In this document: piece after piece, positions 46,754-57,198 of the stretch
How the letters are laid out: each line of letters starts with the position of its first letter
Numbering within the stretch: the stretch's first letter is position 1
Notes under the pieces: model-generated
What the model was told of the DNA's origin: nothing
The model's input: only the letters and a program-made list of their open reading frames with translations
Database searches by the model: none
Made by a program: the position numbers and the translations under genes
NCBI RefSeq assembly: GCF_001443045.1
Contig: NZ_LKPJ01000002.1
Coordinates: 100,068-164,067, forward strand
Direction of reading: 5' to 3'
Length of the DNA stretch: 64,000 nucleotides
Source: Burkholderia ambifaria
GTDB taxonomy: Bacteria; Pseudomonadota; Gammaproteobacteria; Burkholderiales; Burkholderiaceae

Positions 46754-47368
46754 ATGAGAAAGGAATGGGCAGCGACCGCGCTGGCGGCGTTGCTGTTGAC
46801 GGGTTGCGCTGGCGTCACGACCGGCGTGAGCGCGCTCGGGCAGCCGAATGCGTTCGCATCCGGTGCGCACGGCTACGATTTCGTCCGCACGGCCGCTCAG
46901 GCCGATGATGCCGAGTACCGGCAGATCGAGACGCTCGTGCGCGACGAGCTCGCGCACCGCGGCTTCGACGCACAACCCGGGAAGGCCGCGCGCTACCGGC
47001 TGTCGATCGCCTATGCGACGCAGCCGGCGTCGGTCGCGGCGACGGCCGACCAATGCGGCGCCGCGAGCAGCGCGTGCGTGACCGTCGACGGGCCGGCGCC
47101 GTTCGCGCTGCCGTTCGCGGGCAAGGTGTACCGCCACGTGCTGACGTTGCGTTTCGTCGACGCGAGCTCGGGCGCCGACGTCTATCGCGTATCGGCGTCG
47201 CTGCGCGATCGCGATGCGGGCACGCAGCAGGCCGCGTCGACGCTCGTGAAGAGCGCGCTTGCGAAGCTGCCGTTCGAGCAGGGCGATGGCTGGCTCGTGA
47301 AGACGAAAAAAGACGACGCGGGCGCAATGCCGGGCGTCGTCTCGGTGAAGTCGGCCGCTACGCGCTGA
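46754..47368 (+). CDS. DUF4136-like lipoprotein
   Basis: 204 residues. Lipobox LLTGC (Cys18). YDFVRTAAQADDAEYRQIET, LVRDELAHRGFDAQPGKAAR and YRLSIAYATQP follow the DUF4136 pattern of an Asp/Tyr-rich half, a helix and a strand pair. Two Cys in the mid region (DQCGAASSACVTV). GGGGGAAG precedes the ATG, 37 bases after the kinase stop, so it is probably the fourth gene of the two-component operon and may be its target or sensor accessory. Function unknown. Confidence 0.7.
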   Translation: MRKEWAATALAALLLTGCAGVTTGVSALGQPNAFASGAHGYDFVRTAAQADDAEYRQIETLVRDELAHRGFDAQPGKAARYRLSIAYATQPASVAATADQCGAASSACVTVDGPAPFALPFAGKVYRHVLTLRFVDASSGADVYRVSASLRDRDAGTQQAASTLVKSALAKLPFEQGDGWLVKTKKDDAGAMPGVVSVKSAATR

Positions 47369-47428
47369 CGCGCCGGCCGTGAGGTGAGGGCGGGCCCGCC
47401 GGGAAGGCGAGGCCGGCCCGTGCCGCGT

Positions 47429-48313
47429 TCAGGCGGCCGGTTGCGCGTTGCCGCGCGCGCGCAGGTACGCGTCGAACTCGGTGCCGACTTCCGGGTGGCG
47501 CAGTGCGAATTCGACCGTCGCCTTCAGGTAGCCGAGCTTGCTGCCGCAGTCGTAGCGCGTGCCCTGGTACTTGTAGGCCAGCACCTGTTCGTCGGCGAGC
47601 AGCGCCTGGATTGCGTCGGTGAGCTGCAGCTCGCCGCCCGCACCCGGCTTCAGCGCGCGCAGGTGTTGGAAGATCCGCGGCTTCAGGATGTAGCGGCCGA
47701 CCACGCCAAGGTTCGACGGCGCGACTTCCGGCTCAGGCTTCTCGACGATCGCCGACATCTTGACGATCGACTCTTCCCACTCCTTGCCGTCGACGATCCC
47801 GTACGACTTCGTCTCCGACGGCGGGATCTCTTCCACGCCGATCACCGAGCTGTGATAGTGGTCGAACACGTCGACCATCTGCTTCATCACGGGCGGGTTG
47901 CCGTCGAGCAGGTCGTCGGCGAGGATCACCGCGAACGGGTTGTCGGCCACGAGCTTTTCCGCGCACAGCACCGCATGGCCGAGGCCGAGCGCTTCCGGCT
48001 GACGCACGTAGAAGCAGTCGACATGGCTCGGCTTGATGCTGCGCACGAGCTCGAGCAGCTTTTCCTTGCCGCGCGCCTCGAGTTCGGCCTCGACTTCGTA
48101 CGACTTGTCGAAGTGATCCTCGATCGCGCGCTTGCTGCGCCCGGTCACGAAGATCATCTCGGTGATGCCCGCGGCGATCGCTTCCTCGACCGCGTACTGG
48201 ATCAGCGGCTTGTCGACGACCGGCAGCATTTCCTTCGGGCTCGCCTTCGTTGCCGGGAGGAACCGCGTGCCGAGACCGGCAACGGGAAATACCGCCTTGG
48301 TGACTTTCAACAT
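47429..48313 (-). CDS. galU: UTP--glucose-1-phosphate uridylyltransferase
   Basis: 294 residues. [20 protein letters not shown] and [20 protein letters not shown] is the nucleotide-binding start; [40 protein letters not shown] and [20 protein letters not shown] are GalU motifs. Makes UDP-glucose for envelope polysaccharides and galactose metabolism. Downstream of valS on the same strand, 87 bases apart, with its own -10-like element in the gap. Confidence 0.96.
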   Translation of the reverse strand: MLKVTKAVFPVAGLGTRFLPATKASPKEMLPVVDKPLIQYAVEEAIAAGITEMIFVTGRSKRAIEDHFDKSYEVEAELEARGKEKLLELVRSIKPSHVDCFYVRQPEALGLGHAVLCAEKLVADNPFAVILADDLLDGNPPVMKQMVDVFDHYHSSVIGVEEIPPSETKSYGIVDGKEWEESIVKMSAIVEKPEPEVAPSNLGVVGRYILKPRIFQHLRALKPGAGGELQLTDAIQALLADEQVLAYKYQGTRYDCGSKLGYLKATVEFALRHPEVGTEFDAYLRARGNAQPAA

Positions 48314-48368
48314 GATCGAACCTTTATTCCTGTAATCGACTTGTCAGATGGTCTATGTTCACGTTCCG

Positions 48369-48374
48369 ATTATA
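48369..48374 (-). promoter_or_regulatory. Consensus -10 element upstream of galU
   Basis: TATAAT on the minus strand, 56 bases before the galU ATG, in the valS-galU gap. No convincing -35 at 16-18 bases. Confidence 0.4.
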
Positions 48375-48400
48375 GTGAACGCAAACGACCTTACGGTTTG

Positions 48401-51268
48401 TTACGCAGGCAACCGATCGAGCTGGGCGCGCAGTTTTTCCAGCGTGCTCTGGAAATCGGCGACGCGCTTCTGCTCCTGTTCGACCACGGCCGGCGGCGCT
48501 TTCGCGACGAATGCCTCGTTGCCGAGCTTCGCATTGCACTTCGCGATCTCGCCCGTGAGGCGCGCGATTTCCTTCGACAGGCGCTCGCGTTCGGCCGCGA
48601 CGTCGATCTCCACCTTCAGCACCAGCTTGTTCGGGCCCACGATCGCGATCGGCGCGCCGTGCGCTTCCTTGTCGAGGGCCGCTTCGTCCGCGAGGATCTG
48701 CACGTCGGACAGGCGCGCGAGGGCCTGAACGTACGGTGCAAACGAGCGCAGGCGCTCGGCGTCGCCGGCTGCGAGCAGCGGCACCTTGGTCGCCGGCGAC
48801 AGGTTCATCTCGCCGCGCAGGTTGCGGCACGCGTCGACGATCGCCTTCAGGTCGGCCGCCCATTGCTCGGACGCCTCGTCGATCTTCTGCAGGTTCGCGA
48901 CCGGATACGCCTGCGTCATCAGCGACGCTTCGCCCTCGACCTTGCCTTGCGGATAGCGGCCCGCGAGCGGTGCGACCTTCTGCCAGAGCGCCTCGGTGAT
49001 GAACGGGATGATCGGGTGCGCGAGGCGCAGCACCGTTTCGAGCACGCGCAGCAGCGTGCGGCGCGTCGCGCGCTGCTGTTCCGGCGTGCCGTTCTGGATC
49101 TGCACCTTCGCGAGCTCGAGGTACCAGTCGCAGTACTCGTCCCACACGAACTTGTAGATGCTGGTCGCGATGTTGTCGAAGCGGTAATCGGCGAAGCCCT
49201 TGGCGATGTCGGCCTCGGTGCGCTGCAGCAGCGACACGATCCAGCGGTCGGCCGCCGAGAAGTCGAGGTAGCCGCCGGGGCCGCAATCGCCCGCGCCGCA
49301 CACTTCCGGCTTGTCGCTGCCGCAGTCGTGGCCTTCGCAGTTCATCAGCACGAAGCGCGTCGCGTTCCACAGCTTGTTGCAGAAGTTGCGATAGCCTTCG
49401 CAGCGTGCGAGGTCGAAGTTCACGTTGCGGCCGAGCGTCGCCATCGACGCCATCGTGAAGCGCAGCGCGTCGGTGCCGAACGCGGCGATGCCGTCCGGGA
49501 ATTCCTTGCGCGTCTTCTTCTCGATGGTGGCGGCCTGCTTCGGGTTCATCAGGCCCGTCGTGCGCTTCGCGACCAGCGTTTCGAGATCGATGCCGTCGAC
49601 GATGTCGATCGGGTCGAGCGTGTTGCCCTTGCTCTTCGACATCTTCTGGCCTTCCGCGTCGCGCACGAGGCCGTGCACGTAGACGGTATGGAACGGCACC
49701 TTGCCGGTGAAGTGCGTCGTCATCATCACCATCCGGGCGACCCAGAAGAAGATGATGTCGAAGCCCGTGACGAGCACCGACGACGGCAGGAAGTGCTGCA
49801 GTTCAGGCGTTTCGTTCGGCCAGCCGAGCGACGAGAACGGCACGAGCGCCGACGAGAACCACGTGTCGAGCACGTCCTCGTCGCGCTTGAGCGCGCCGGC
49901 ATAGCCCTTTGCGGCAGCCTGCGCGCGCGCTTCTTCCTCGTTGCGCGCGACGAACACCTCGCCGTTCTCGCCGTACCACGCGGGAATCTGGTGGCCCCAC
50001 CACAGCTGGCGCGAGATGCACCAGTCCTGGATGTTCTCGAGCCACTGGTAGTAGGTGGTCGTCCAGTTTTCCGGCACGAACTTGATCTGGCCGCTGCGCA
50101 CGACGTCGAGCGACGTTTCGGTGATCGACTTGCCCGGGTTGAACGTGCCTTCCGGCGCCGGCTTCGTCATCGCGACGAACCATTGGTCGGTCAGCATCGG
50201 CTCGATCACGACGCCCGTGCGGTCGCCGCGCGGCACCATCAGCTTGTGCGGCTTCACCGAGTCGAGGAAGCCTTCTGCGTCGAGGTCGGCGACGATGGCT
50301 TTGCGCGCGTCGAAGCGGTCGAGGCCGCGATACTGCGCGGGGCCGTTGTCGTTGATCTTCGCGTCGAGCGTCAGGATCTCGATCGGCGCGAGGTTGTGGC
50401 GCAGGCCGACCTGGTAGTCGTTGAAGTCGTGCGCAGGCGTGACCTTCACGACGCCCGTGCCGAACTCGCGATCGACGTAGTCGTCGGCGATCACCGGGAT
50501 CTCGCGACCCGTCAGCGGCAGCGTGACGAGCTTGCCGATCAGGTGCGCATAGCGCTCGTCTTCCGGATGGACCATCAGCGCGACGTCGCCGAGCATCGTC
50601 TCGGGGCGGGTGGTCGCGACGGTCAGCGAGCCCGAGCCGTCGACGAGCGGGTAGCGGATGTGCCACAGGTGGCCGTTTTCCTCCTCGCTCGCGACCTCGA
50701 GATCCGACACCGCGGTGAGCAGCACCGGATCCCAGTTGACGAGCCGCTTGCCGCGGTAGATCAGGCCCTGTTCGTAGAGCGTGACGAACACGTCGCGCAC
50801 GGCGGCCGACATCTTGTCGTCCATCGTGAAATATTCGCGCGACCAGTCGGTCGACGCGCCGAGACGGCGCACCTGGCCCGTGATCGTCGAGCCGGACTGC
50901 TGCTTCCACTCCCACACGCGCTCGACGAACTTCTCGCGGCCGAGGTCATGGCGCGACACGCCCTGCGCATCGAGCTGGCGCTCGACAACGATCTGGGTCG
51001 CGATCCCCGCGTGGTCGGTGCCGGGCACCCACAGCGTGTTCTCGCCGAGCATCCGGTGGTAGCGCGCGAGGCCGTCCATGATCGTCTGGTTGAACGCGTG
51101 GCCCATGTGCAGCGTGCCGGTGACGTTCGGCGGCGGCAGCTGGATCGCGAAATCGGGGCGGGTCGGGTCGAATGCCGGGGCGGCATAGCCGCGTTTTTCC
51201 CACTCCGGCCCCCATTGGGACTCGATGGTGTGGGGCTCGAAACTCTTCGCAAGCGTGCTGTCGCTCAT
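48401..51268 (-). CDS. valS: Valyl-tRNA synthetase
   Basis: 955 residues, full length. [15 protein letters not shown] carries the HIGH motif (HMGH); KMSKSKGN is present; the editing CP1 domain ([20 protein letters not shown]) and C-terminal coiled-coil arm ([20 protein letters not shown]) are complete. Charges tRNA-Val with editing of Thr. The ATG at 51268 fits the family ([13 protein letters not shown]). The reading frame stays open for 2.5 kb upstream, antisense to uvrD, but without coding character there. Confidence 0.97.
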   Translation of the reverse strand: MSDSTLAKSFEPHTIESQWGPEWEKRGYAAPAFDPTRPDFAIQLPPPNVTGTLHMGHAFNQTIMDGLARYHRMLGENTLWVPGTDHAGIATQIVVERQLDAQGVSRHDLGREKFVERVWEWKQQSGSTITGQVRRLGASTDWSREYFTMDDKMSAAVRDVFVTLYEQGLIYRGKRLVNWDPVLLTAVSDLEVASEEENGHLWHIRYPLVDGSGSLTVATTRPETMLGDVALMVHPEDERYAHLIGKLVTLPLTGREIPVIADDYVDREFGTGVVKVTPAHDFNDYQVGLRHNLAPIEILTLDAKINDNGPAQYRGLDRFDARKAIVADLDAEGFLDSVKPHKLMVPRGDRTGVVIEPMLTDQWFVAMTKPAPEGTFNPGKSITETSLDVVRSGQIKFVPENWTTTYYQWLENIQDWCISRQLWWGHQIPAWYGENGEVFVARNEEEARAQAAAKGYAGALKRDEDVLDTWFSSALVPFSSLGWPNETPELQHFLPSSVLVTGFDIIFFWVARMVMMTTHFTGKVPFHTVYVHGLVRDAEGQKMSKSKGNTLDPIDIVDGIDLETLVAKRTTGLMNPKQAATIEKKTRKEFPDGIAAFGTDALRFTMASMATLGRNVNFDLARCEGYRNFCNKLWNATRFVLMNCEGHDCGSDKPEVCGAGDCGPGGYLDFSAADRWIVSLLQRTEADIAKGFADYRFDNIATSIYKFVWDEYCDWYLELAKVQIQNGTPEQQRATRRTLLRVLETVLRLAHPIIPFITEALWQKVAPLAGRYPQGKVEGEASLMTQAYPVANLQKIDEASEQWAADLKAIVDACRNLRGEMNLSPATKVPLLAAGDAERLRSFAPYVQALARLSDVQILADEAALDKEAHGAPIAIVGPNKLVLKVEIDVAAERERLSKEIARLTGEIAKCNAKLGNEAFVAKAPPAVVEQEQKRVADFQSTLEKLRAQLDRLPA

Positions 51269-51316
51269 GGTTGGAAATCTGCCGAAAAATGCGTGAATTG
51301 GATGCCGAATCCAACA

Positions 51317-51322
51317 ATTATA
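51317..51322 (-). promoter_or_regulatory. Consensus -10 element upstream of valS
   Basis: TATAAT on the minus strand, 49 bases before the valS ATG. No clear -35. Confidence 0.4.
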
Positions 51323-51436
51323 AATGGATGCACATCGACCAGCTATCGCCTTGCCCGCGCGGGCCCGTCGCGACGCGCTCGCAGCGCGGCGGCGGCGTGT
51401 GATCGAACGGATCGGAAAGGCATCGCGCGACCGACT

Positions 51437-51442
51437 TATAAT
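51437..51442 (+). promoter_or_regulatory. Consensus -10 element upstream of uvrD
   Basis: TATAAT, 40 bases before the uvrD ATG at 51482. No clear -35. Confidence 0.4.
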
Positions 51443-51481
51443 GGCGGGTCCGCATTTTTCTCGCACGTCCGCTGCCGCTCC

Positions 51482-53845
51482 ATGCCCGATCTGCTCGCCA
51501 ATCTGAATCCTGAACAATATGCCGCCGTCACGCTGCCGAACGAACCGGCGCTGATCCTCGCGGGGGCGGGCAGCGGCAAGACCCGCGTGCTGATCACGCG
51601 CATCGCGTGGCTGATCCAGCAGGGCTACGCATCGCCGGCCACCGTGCTGGCCGTCACCTTCACGAACAAGGCCGCGCGCGAGATGATGGCGCGGCTGTCG
51701 GCGATGATGCCGATCGATACGCGCGGGATGTGGATCGGCACGTTCCACGGCCTGTGCAACCGGATGCTGCGCACGCACTGGCGCGACGCCGGCCTGCCGC
51801 AGACCTTCCAGATCCTCGACACGGCCGACCAGCTGTCGGCGATCAAGCGGCTGATGAAGGCGGCGAACGTCGACGACGAGAAATATCCGCCGAAGAACGT
51901 CCAGTACTTCATCAACAACGCGAAGGAGCAAGGGCTGCGCCCCGACAAGGTCGACGCGTCCGACAACTTCAACCGCAAGTTCGTCGAGCTGTACCAGGCG
52001 TACGACCAGCAGTGCCAGCGCGAGGGCGTCGTCGACTTCCCCGAGCTGCTGCTGCGCTGCTACGAGCTGCTCGCGTACAACGCGCCGCTGCGCGCGCACT
52101 ACCAGGCGCGCTTCAAGCACATCCTCGTCGACGAGTTCCAGGACACCAACAAGCTGCAGTACGCGTGGCTCAAGATGCTCGCGGGCGGCGAGAACGCGAT
52201 CTTCGCGGTCGGCGACGACGACCAGTCGATCTACGCGTTCCGCGGCGCGAACGTCGGCAACATGCGCGACTTCGAAGACGAATTCCGCGTGCGCAACCTG
52301 ATCAAGCTCGAGCAGAACTACCGCTCGCACGGCAACATCCTCGATGCGGCGAACCAGCTGATCTCGAACAACGCGCACCGCCTCGGCAAGAACCTGCGCA
52401 CCGACGCCGGCCACGGCGAGCCCGTGCGCGTGTACGAGGCGAGCACCGATGCGCAGGAAGCCGGCTGGATCGTCGAGGAGATCCGCTCGCTGATCAACAC
52501 CGGCATGTCGCGCAGCGAAGTCGCGGTCCTGTATCGCAGCAACGCGCAGTCGCGCGCGATCGAGCACACGCTGATGACGTCGGGCATCCCGTATCGCGTG
52601 TACGGCGGCCTGCGCTTCTTCGAGCGCCAGGAAGTGAAGCATGCGCTCGCGTACCTGCGCCTGATCGACAACCCGAACGACGACACCGCGTTCGTGCGCG
52701 TCGTGAACTTCCCGACGCGCGGGATCGGCGCGCGCTCGATCGAGCAGCTCGCGGACGCCGCACGCCTGTACGACTGCTCGATGGCCGCCGCGATTCCCTA
52801 CGTGACCGGCAAGGCCGGCACGAGCCTCGGCGCGTTCGCGACGCTGATCGCGAAGATGCGCGCCGAGACGCAGCAGATGAGCTTGCCGGAGACGGTCGAG
52901 TACGTCGTGCGCGCGAGCGGCCTCGCCGATTTCTACCAGGGCGAGCGCGAAGGCCAGGATCGCCTCGAGAACTTGCAGGAACTCGTGAACGCGGCCACCG
53001 CGTTCGTCAGCGAGGAAGGCTACGGGCTCGACGCGCCGGCCCGCTCGATTCCGCTGCGCGCGGGTGCGATCGCGGCGCCGGAAATCGGCGTGGACGCGAA
53101 CGATCCGTCGGTCGACGTGCTCGATCCGGCGCCGCTCGACGACCCCGCGCAGAACCCCGACACGATGACGCCGCTCGCGGGCTTCCTGTCCCACGCATCG
53201 CTCGAAGCCGGCGACAACCAGGCGCAGGCCGGCCAGGATGCCGTGCAACTGATGACGGTGCACGCGGCGAAGGGGCTCGAATTCTCGGCCGTGTTCATCA
53301 CCGGCCTCGAGGAAGGGCTGTTCCCGCACGAGAACAGCGTGCTCGAATCGGACGGCCTCGAGGAAGAGCGCCGGCTGATGTACGTCGCGATCACGCGCGC
53401 GAAGGAGCGGCTCTACCTGTCGTTCGCGCAGAGCCGGATGCTGCACGGCCAGACGCGTTACAACGTGCGCTCGCGCTTCTTCGACGAATTGCCTGAGCAC
53501 GTGCTGAAGTGGCTGACGCCGAAGGTCGAGGCGGGCTCGCGCTGGGGTGGCCGCTCGGACAATGCCGGCTGGGGGCGCGACTGGTTCGCGCGACCGGGCG
53601 GCGGCAGTCGCGAGCAGGTCGTCGATGCCGCGGTCTCCGCGCCGCTGCCGGCGTTCGCGAACAAGCAGCGCGCGGCCGATACCGGCTTTCGCGTCGGCCA
53701 GCAGGTCTTCCATACCAAGTTCGGCGAAGGTACGGTCACCGCGCTCGAAGGCAACGGCGCCGATGCGAAGGCGCAGGTGAAGTTCAAGCGGCACGGCGAG
53801 AAGTGGCTCGCGCTGGCGGTCGCGAAACTGCAAGCGGTGGAATGA
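51482..53845 (+). CDS. uvrD: DNA helicase II (UvrD)
   Basis: 787 residues, superfamily I helicase. Walker [12 protein letters not shown] (about 27-37), [10 protein letters not shown], Walker [39 protein letters not shown] and [15 protein letters not shown] give motifs I to VI; the C-terminal [20 protein letters not shown]udor-like tail that contacts RNA polymerase or UvrB is present. A 3'-5' helicase of nucleotide-excision and mismatch repair. Stop overlaps the ATG of the nucleosidase gene. Confidence 0.96.
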   Translation: MPDLLANLNPEQYAAVTLPNEPALILAGAGSGKTRVLITRIAWLIQQGYASPATVLAVTFTNKAAREMMARLSAMMPIDTRGMWIGTFHGLCNRMLRTHWRDAGLPQTFQILDTADQLSAIKRLMKAANVDDEKYPPKNVQYFINNAKEQGLRPDKVDASDNFNRKFVELYQAYDQQCQREGVVDFPELLLRCYELLAYNAPLRAHYQARFKHILVDEFQDTNKLQYAWLKMLAGGENAIFAVGDDDQSIYAFRGANVGNMRDFEDEFRVRNLIKLEQNYRSHGNILDAANQLISNNAHRLGKNLRTDAGHGEPVRVYEASTDAQEAGWIVEEIRSLINTGMSRSEVAVLYRSNAQSRAIEHTLMTSGIPYRVYGGLRFFERQEVKHALAYLRLIDNPNDDTAFVRVVNFPTRGIGARSIEQLADAARLYDCSMAAAIPYVTGKAGTSLGAFATLIAKMRAETQQMSLPETVEYVVRASGLADFYQGEREGQDRLENLQELVNAATAFVSEEGYGLDAPARSIPLRAGAIAAPEIGVDANDPSVDVLDPAPLDDPAQNPDTMTPLAGFLSHASLEAGDNQAQAGQDAVQLMTVHAAKGLEFSAVFITGLEEGLFPHENSVLESDGLEEERRLMYVAITRAKERLYLSFAQSRMLHGQTRYNVRSRFFDELPEHVLKWLTPKVEAGSRWGGRSDNAGWGRDWFARPGGGSREQVVDAAVSAPLPAFANKQRAADTGFRVGQQVFHTKFGEGTVTALEGNGADAKAQVKFKRHGEKWLALAVAKLQAVE

Positions 53846-54651
53846 TGAGCATCGACATGGTTGAAACGGTTTCGACGCGCCCGCTCGGCATTCTCGCCGC
53901 GCTGCCCGAGGAACTCGGCGACCTGATCGCCGCGATGCGCGCGGAGGGCGTGATGAAGACGATCACGCTCGGCCGCCGCGATTACCACGTCGGTACCGTG
54001 CACGGCGCGGCCTGCGTCGTCACGCTCGCGCGGGTCGGCAAGGTCGCGGCTGCCGCGACGGTCAGCGCACTGATCCATGTGTTCTGCGTGTCCGGCATCG
54101 TGTTCACCGGGGTCGCGGGCGGCGTGTCGCGCACGGTACGCGTCGGCGACGTCGTCGTCGCCGATACGCTGCTGCAGCACGACCTCGATGCGTCGCCGCT
54201 GTTTCCGCGCTACGAGGTGCCGCTGCTCGGCATCACGCGGTTTGCGACCGACGCGGAACTGACGGCCCGCCTGAAGGCTGCCTGCGCGCTGTTCGTCGCC
54301 GAGGAGGGCGCGCAGTTCGCCGAGCGCTTCGGGCTGGCCGGCGCGACGCTGCACGGCGGGCTGATCATCAGCGGCGACCGCTTCGTGTCGAGCGAGCGGG
54401 AAGTCGTCGCGTTGCGCGACGCGCTGCCGGACGCGCTCGCGGTCGAGATGGAAGGCGCGGCGATCGCGCAGGTGTGCGCCGAACACGACGTGCCGTTCGC
54501 CCTCGTGCGCACGATCTCCGACACGGCCGACGACCACGCGACGCAGTCGTTCTCGCACTTCCTGTCGGCGATCGCGAGCAGCTATTCGTCCGGCATCCTC
54601 AAGCGGTTTCTGACGCTGCATGCGACGGAGCGTGGCGCGGCAATCATGTAG
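53842..54651 (+). CDS. mtnN: 5'-Methylthioadenosine/S-adenosylhomocysteine nucleosidase
   Basis: 269 residues. [17 protein letters not shown] start, [48 protein letters not shown] and [20 protein letters not shown] with RTISDTADD, containing the catalytic Glu and Asp, are the MTAN/PNP signatures. It cleaves adenine from MTA and SAH, recycling methionine and removing an inhibitor of methylation. Starts ATGATG overlapping the uvrD stop, so it is translationally coupled to uvrD; two Met codons (53842, 53845) are possible. Confidence 0.88.
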   Translation: MMSIDMVETVSTRPLGILAALPEELGDLIAAMRAEGVMKTITLGRRDYHVGTVHGAACVVTLARVGKVAAAATVSALIHVFCVSGIVFTGVAGGVSRTVRVGDVVVADTLLQHDLDASPLFPRYEVPLLGITRFATDAELTARLKAACALFVAEEGAQFAERFGLAGATLHGGLIISGDRFVSSEREVVALRDALPDALAVEMEGAAIAQVCAEHDVPFALVRTISDTADDHATQSFSHFLSAIASSYSSGILKRFLTLHATERGAAIM

Positions 54652-54757
54652 GGAGGCGCGCCGTGCTTGGGCGCTGCAATGACGAAGGGTCCATGATGGA
54701 TTAAGCTCTCACGGCTGCCCGGGAAGTTGGGGCAGTCAGGACGAATGTACTTTCTCG

Positions 54758-55216
54758 TTGAACCGTCAACGCTCGTCCGTCCTGCATTGCACGGGTTTCG
54801 GGGCAGTCGCCGCGTTCAGCGGCAATGGTCGATACGTCAATGATCCGAATTCGACAACCGTTCCCAACGACGGGCCGTTGCCGGCCGGTGTTTATTACAT
54901 CGTGGATCGCCAGAGCGGTGGACGCATGGGGTGGTTGAACGACTTTCGCTCCGATCTGCTTGCCGGTACTCATCGCGCGGATTGGTTCGCGTTGTATCGC
55001 AACGATGGTGTGATCGACGACTGGACGTCGATCAACGGCATCCGGCGCGGCCACTTCCGGTTGCATCCCGTCGGATACTGGGGCATCAGCGAAGGCTGCA
55101 TCACGCTACCGAACAAAACCCAGTTCGATGCGCTTCGCAAGTTCCTGAAGTCGCAGGCCGTCGGCACGATTCCAGGCACCGGGATGAAGCACTACGGTCG
55201 AGTGGTCGTCCAATGA
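54758..55216 (+). CDS. DUF2778 (Tlde1-like L,D-transpeptidase effector) gene with probable 5' frameshift
   Basis: 152 residues from a TTG. Catalytic motif FRLHPVGYWGISEGCITL with His103 and Cys114 (H-x10-C), plus YYIVDRQSGGRMGWL and DWFALY, typical of DUF2778. The N-terminal YFL-x-N-x(n)-S-x-L-x-C-x-G-x-G pattern is split: ATG 54745, with AGGA at 54738-54741, opens frame 1 (MYFLV), and the family sequence NRQRSSVLHCTGFG resumes in frame 2 after one extra base near 54760. So the original start is probably 54745. Codon use is less GC-biased than in neighbours. DUF2778 includes Tlde1, a type VI effector that acts on peptidoglycan tetrapeptides; role here is inferred. Confidence 0.7.
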   Translation: MNRQRSSVLHCTGFGAVAAFSGNGRYVNDPNSTTVPNDGPLPAGVYYIVDRQSGGRMGWLNDFRSDLLAGTHRADWFALYRNDGVIDDWTSINGIRRGHFRLHPVGYWGISEGCITLPNKTQFDALRKFLKSQAVGTIPGTGMKHYGRVVVQ

Positions 55217-55488
55217 AAGCGCTTCTTCGTCTGCTCGCCGCGGTCGCATTGACGATTCCGGTCTATCTCGGCCTGGCGAATTCTCCTCTGGACGACTGGT
55301 TTCAAAGCGGCGCCGGTTGGCGAGCGTTTGAACCGCTGTTCAACGTGTTCGAGACGCTCGGTGTTCACGGCCAGGGTGACATCCTGATCAGTACCATGCT
55401 CGGCGTCAGTTTCGTGATCGCGTTGGCGCTGGTCTGGCTGGGCGCTCGAATATTCGACCGTCGCATGCGAGAGTCCCGGCATCGATAG
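55213..55488 (+). CDS. Small two-TM membrane protein, candidate immunity partner of the DUF2778 gene
   Basis: 91 residues. The ATG overlaps the DUF2778 stop (ATGA), so the two are co-translated. Two hydrophobic segments: residues about 3-22 (LLRLLAAVALTIPVYLGLA) and about 58-82 (ILISTMLGVSFVIALALVWL), separated by a polar, partly aromatic loop with DDWFQSGAGWRAFEP, which would face the periplasm if both ends are cytoplasmic. Immunity proteins for Tlde1-type effectors act in the periplasm and are membrane-linked. The pairing suggests that role but no homology is claimed. Confidence 0.55.
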   Translation: MKALLRLLAAVALTIPVYLGLANSPLDDWFQSGAGWRAFEPLFNVFETLGVHGQGDILISTMLGVSFVIALALVWLGARIFDRRMRESRHR

Positions 55489-55526
55489 CTGTTTGGCGAA
55501 ACGCTTCGTAACGTTCTTGAGCCACC

Positions 55527-55550
55527 GGCCGCGGCACGCATGCCGCGGCC
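55527..55550. terminator. Hairpin between the two-TM gene and fsr
   Basis: Perfect 10-bp stem GGCCGCGGCA (55527-55536), loop CGCA, TGCCGCGGCC (55541-55550), followed by GTTTC on the plus strand. Between convergent genes. Confidence 0.6.
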
Positions 55551-55556
55551 GTTTCA

Positions 55557-56792
55557 TCACGCCTTCTTGCGCCGGCTGCTTTCGAGGTTCGGCAGGAACA
55601 CCGTCAGCACGCCGATCAGCGGCAGGAACGAGCACACCTTGTAGACGAACGTGATGCTCGTCGCGTCCGCGAGCTGGCCGAGCACGGCGGCGCCCACGCC
55701 GCCCAGGCCGAACGCGAAGCCGAAGAACAGGCCCGCGACCATCCCGACCTTGCCGGGCATCAGCTCCGTCGCATAGACGAGGATCGCGGCGAACGCCGAC
55801 GCCAGCACGACGCCGATGATCACGGAGAGCACGCTCGTCCAGAACAGGTTCGCGTACGGCAGCAGCAGCGTGAACGGCGCGACGCCGAGGATCGACACCC
55901 AGATCACGTACTTGCGGCCGATCCGGTCGCCGACCGGCCCGCCGATCAGCGTACCGGCCGCCACGGCCGCGAGGAACACGAACAGGTGGATCTGCGCGGC
56001 CTGCACCGACAGGTGGAACTTGTCGATCAGGTAGAACGTGAAATAGCTGTTGATGCTCGCGAGGTAGAAGTACTTCGAGAACACCAGCAGCACCAGCACG
56101 CCGATCGCGGCCAGCACGCGGCCCTGCGACAGCGTCGGATGACCGGCCGCCGCCGCCTTCTTCTTCATCGACGGATGCTTCTTGTACCAGTGGCCGATCT
56201 GCGTGAGCACGACCATCGCGACGAGCGCGGCCGCCGAGAACCACGCGATGCTGTGCTGGCCATGCGGGATGATCACCAGCGCGGCGAGCAGCGGCCCGAG
56301 TGCCGAGCCGGCGTTGCCGCCGACCTGGAACAGCGACTGCGCGAGCCCGTGCCGGCCGCCCGACGCCATCCGCGCGACGCGCGACGATTCCGGATGGAAC
56401 ACCGACGAGCCGCAGCCGACCAGGGCCGCGGCCACCAGCAGCGTCGGGAAGTTCTGCGCGGCCGACATCAGCAGCAGCCCCGCGAGCGTGAAGCCCATCC
56501 CGACCGGCAGTGAATACGGTTTCGGCCGCTTGTCCGTGTACAGGCCGACGAGCGGCTGCAGTAGCGACGCGGTGATCTGGTAGGTCAGTGTGATCAGGCC
56601 GATCTGCGCGAACGACAGCGCGAACTGGCTCTTGAGCATCGGATAGATCGCGAGGATCAACGACTGGATCATGTCGTTGAGCATGTGCGAGAAGCTGATC
56701 GCGCCGAGCACCGGATAGACGGTGCGCGCGGCGGGTGGCGCAGACGGCTGGACGGCGGCGGTGCCGGCGCCCGTATCGAGGCTGGTTTCCAT
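55557..56792 (-). CDS. fsr: Fosmidomycin-resistance MFS transporter
   Basis: 411 residues, 12 helices. SHMLNDMIQSLILAIYPMLK, GSSVFHPESSRVARMASGGR, HGLAQSLFQVGGNAGSALGP, FSKYFYLASINSYFTFYLI and AAGTLIGGPVGDRIGRKYVI are near-identical to E. coli Fsr signatures. Inner-membrane drug exporter. Start METSLDTGAG at 56792, with an Ala/Pro-rich N-terminal tail of about 25 residues. It is divergent from the chemoreceptor gene. Confidence 0.93.
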   Translation of the reverse strand: METSLDTGAGTAAVQPSAPPAARTVYPVLGAISFSHMLNDMIQSLILAIYPMLKSQFALSFAQIGLITLTYQITASLLQPLVGLYTDKRPKPYSLPVGMGFTLAGLLLMSAAQNFPTLLVAAALVGCGSSVFHPESSRVARMASGGRHGLAQSLFQVGGNAGSALGPLLAALVIIPHGQHSIAWFSAAALVAMVVLTQIGHWYKKHPSMKKKAAAAGHPTLSQGRVLAAIGVLVLLVFSKYFYLASINSYFTFYLIDKFHLSVQAAQIHLFVFLAAVAAGTLIGGPVGDRIGRKYVIWVSILGVAPFTLLLPYANLFWTSVLSVIIGVVLASAFAAILVYATELMPGKVGMVAGLFFGFAFGLGGVGAAVLGQLADATSITFVYKVCSFLPLIGVLTVFLPNLESSRRKKA

Positions 56793-57198
56793 GTGAGCTG
56801 AGCGAGTTGAGGTGGCGGGACGCGCTTTGATGGGGATCGGCGCGTTCGAATCGTTGTTGCGTCAAAGAAGTGTAATGTGGCGTATCGAGAATGTCAGGCC
56901 AAGTTTTGTCGCGATTCAGACATTGATGTGACGATTCGGTCATTCCCCCTTTTTTTGGCCGGGTATAACGCAGGCGGCGCGTCCGCCTGTCGACGGGGCC
57001 GCGTGGGGCCGGCTCGGTGTTAGTCCCGACTCAAGGTCGGCCGATGGCGGCCGTAGAACGACGCAACGACAACAGAGGCGCGCCGCGCCCGGCACCGGCC
57101 ACGAGCCGGGCGGGCACAGGACGCGCGGCCTGGCCAGCCATCGCGGGGACCGCCGGAACCGACCTTTCCGGCGGCGTGATCAATACGGGGATATATCG
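56793..57198. other. Gene-free region between fsr and the chemoreceptor gene
   Basis: 405 bases. Holds an AT-richer stretch (56860-56960, with CCCCCTTTTTTT near 56945), the likely fsr promoter region, and GC-rich inverted repeats around 56970-57170. A sigma-28-like element is at 57021-57047. No convincing ORF. Confidence 0.5.
57021..57047 (+). promoter_or_regulatory. Weak sigma-28-like promoter upstream of the chemoreceptor gene
   Basis: TAGT-N15-GCCGATGG compared with the flagellar consensus TAAA-N15-GCCGATAA: spacing exact, 6/8 in the -10 part but only 2/4 in the -35 part. 151 bases upstream of the chemoreceptor ATG. Confidence 0.3.

Noticed and set aside
51300..53833. Minus-strand frame continuing valS antisense to uvrD
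   Set aside because: ValRS ends at its normal start (51268); upstream translation is Arg/Gln-rich and unlike any family.
47384..53845. Open plus-strand frame of 2153 codons
   Set aside because: Only the part from ATG 51482 is uvrD; the rest is antisense to galU and valS, low in family signal and with codon bias opposite to real genes. High GC removes stops.
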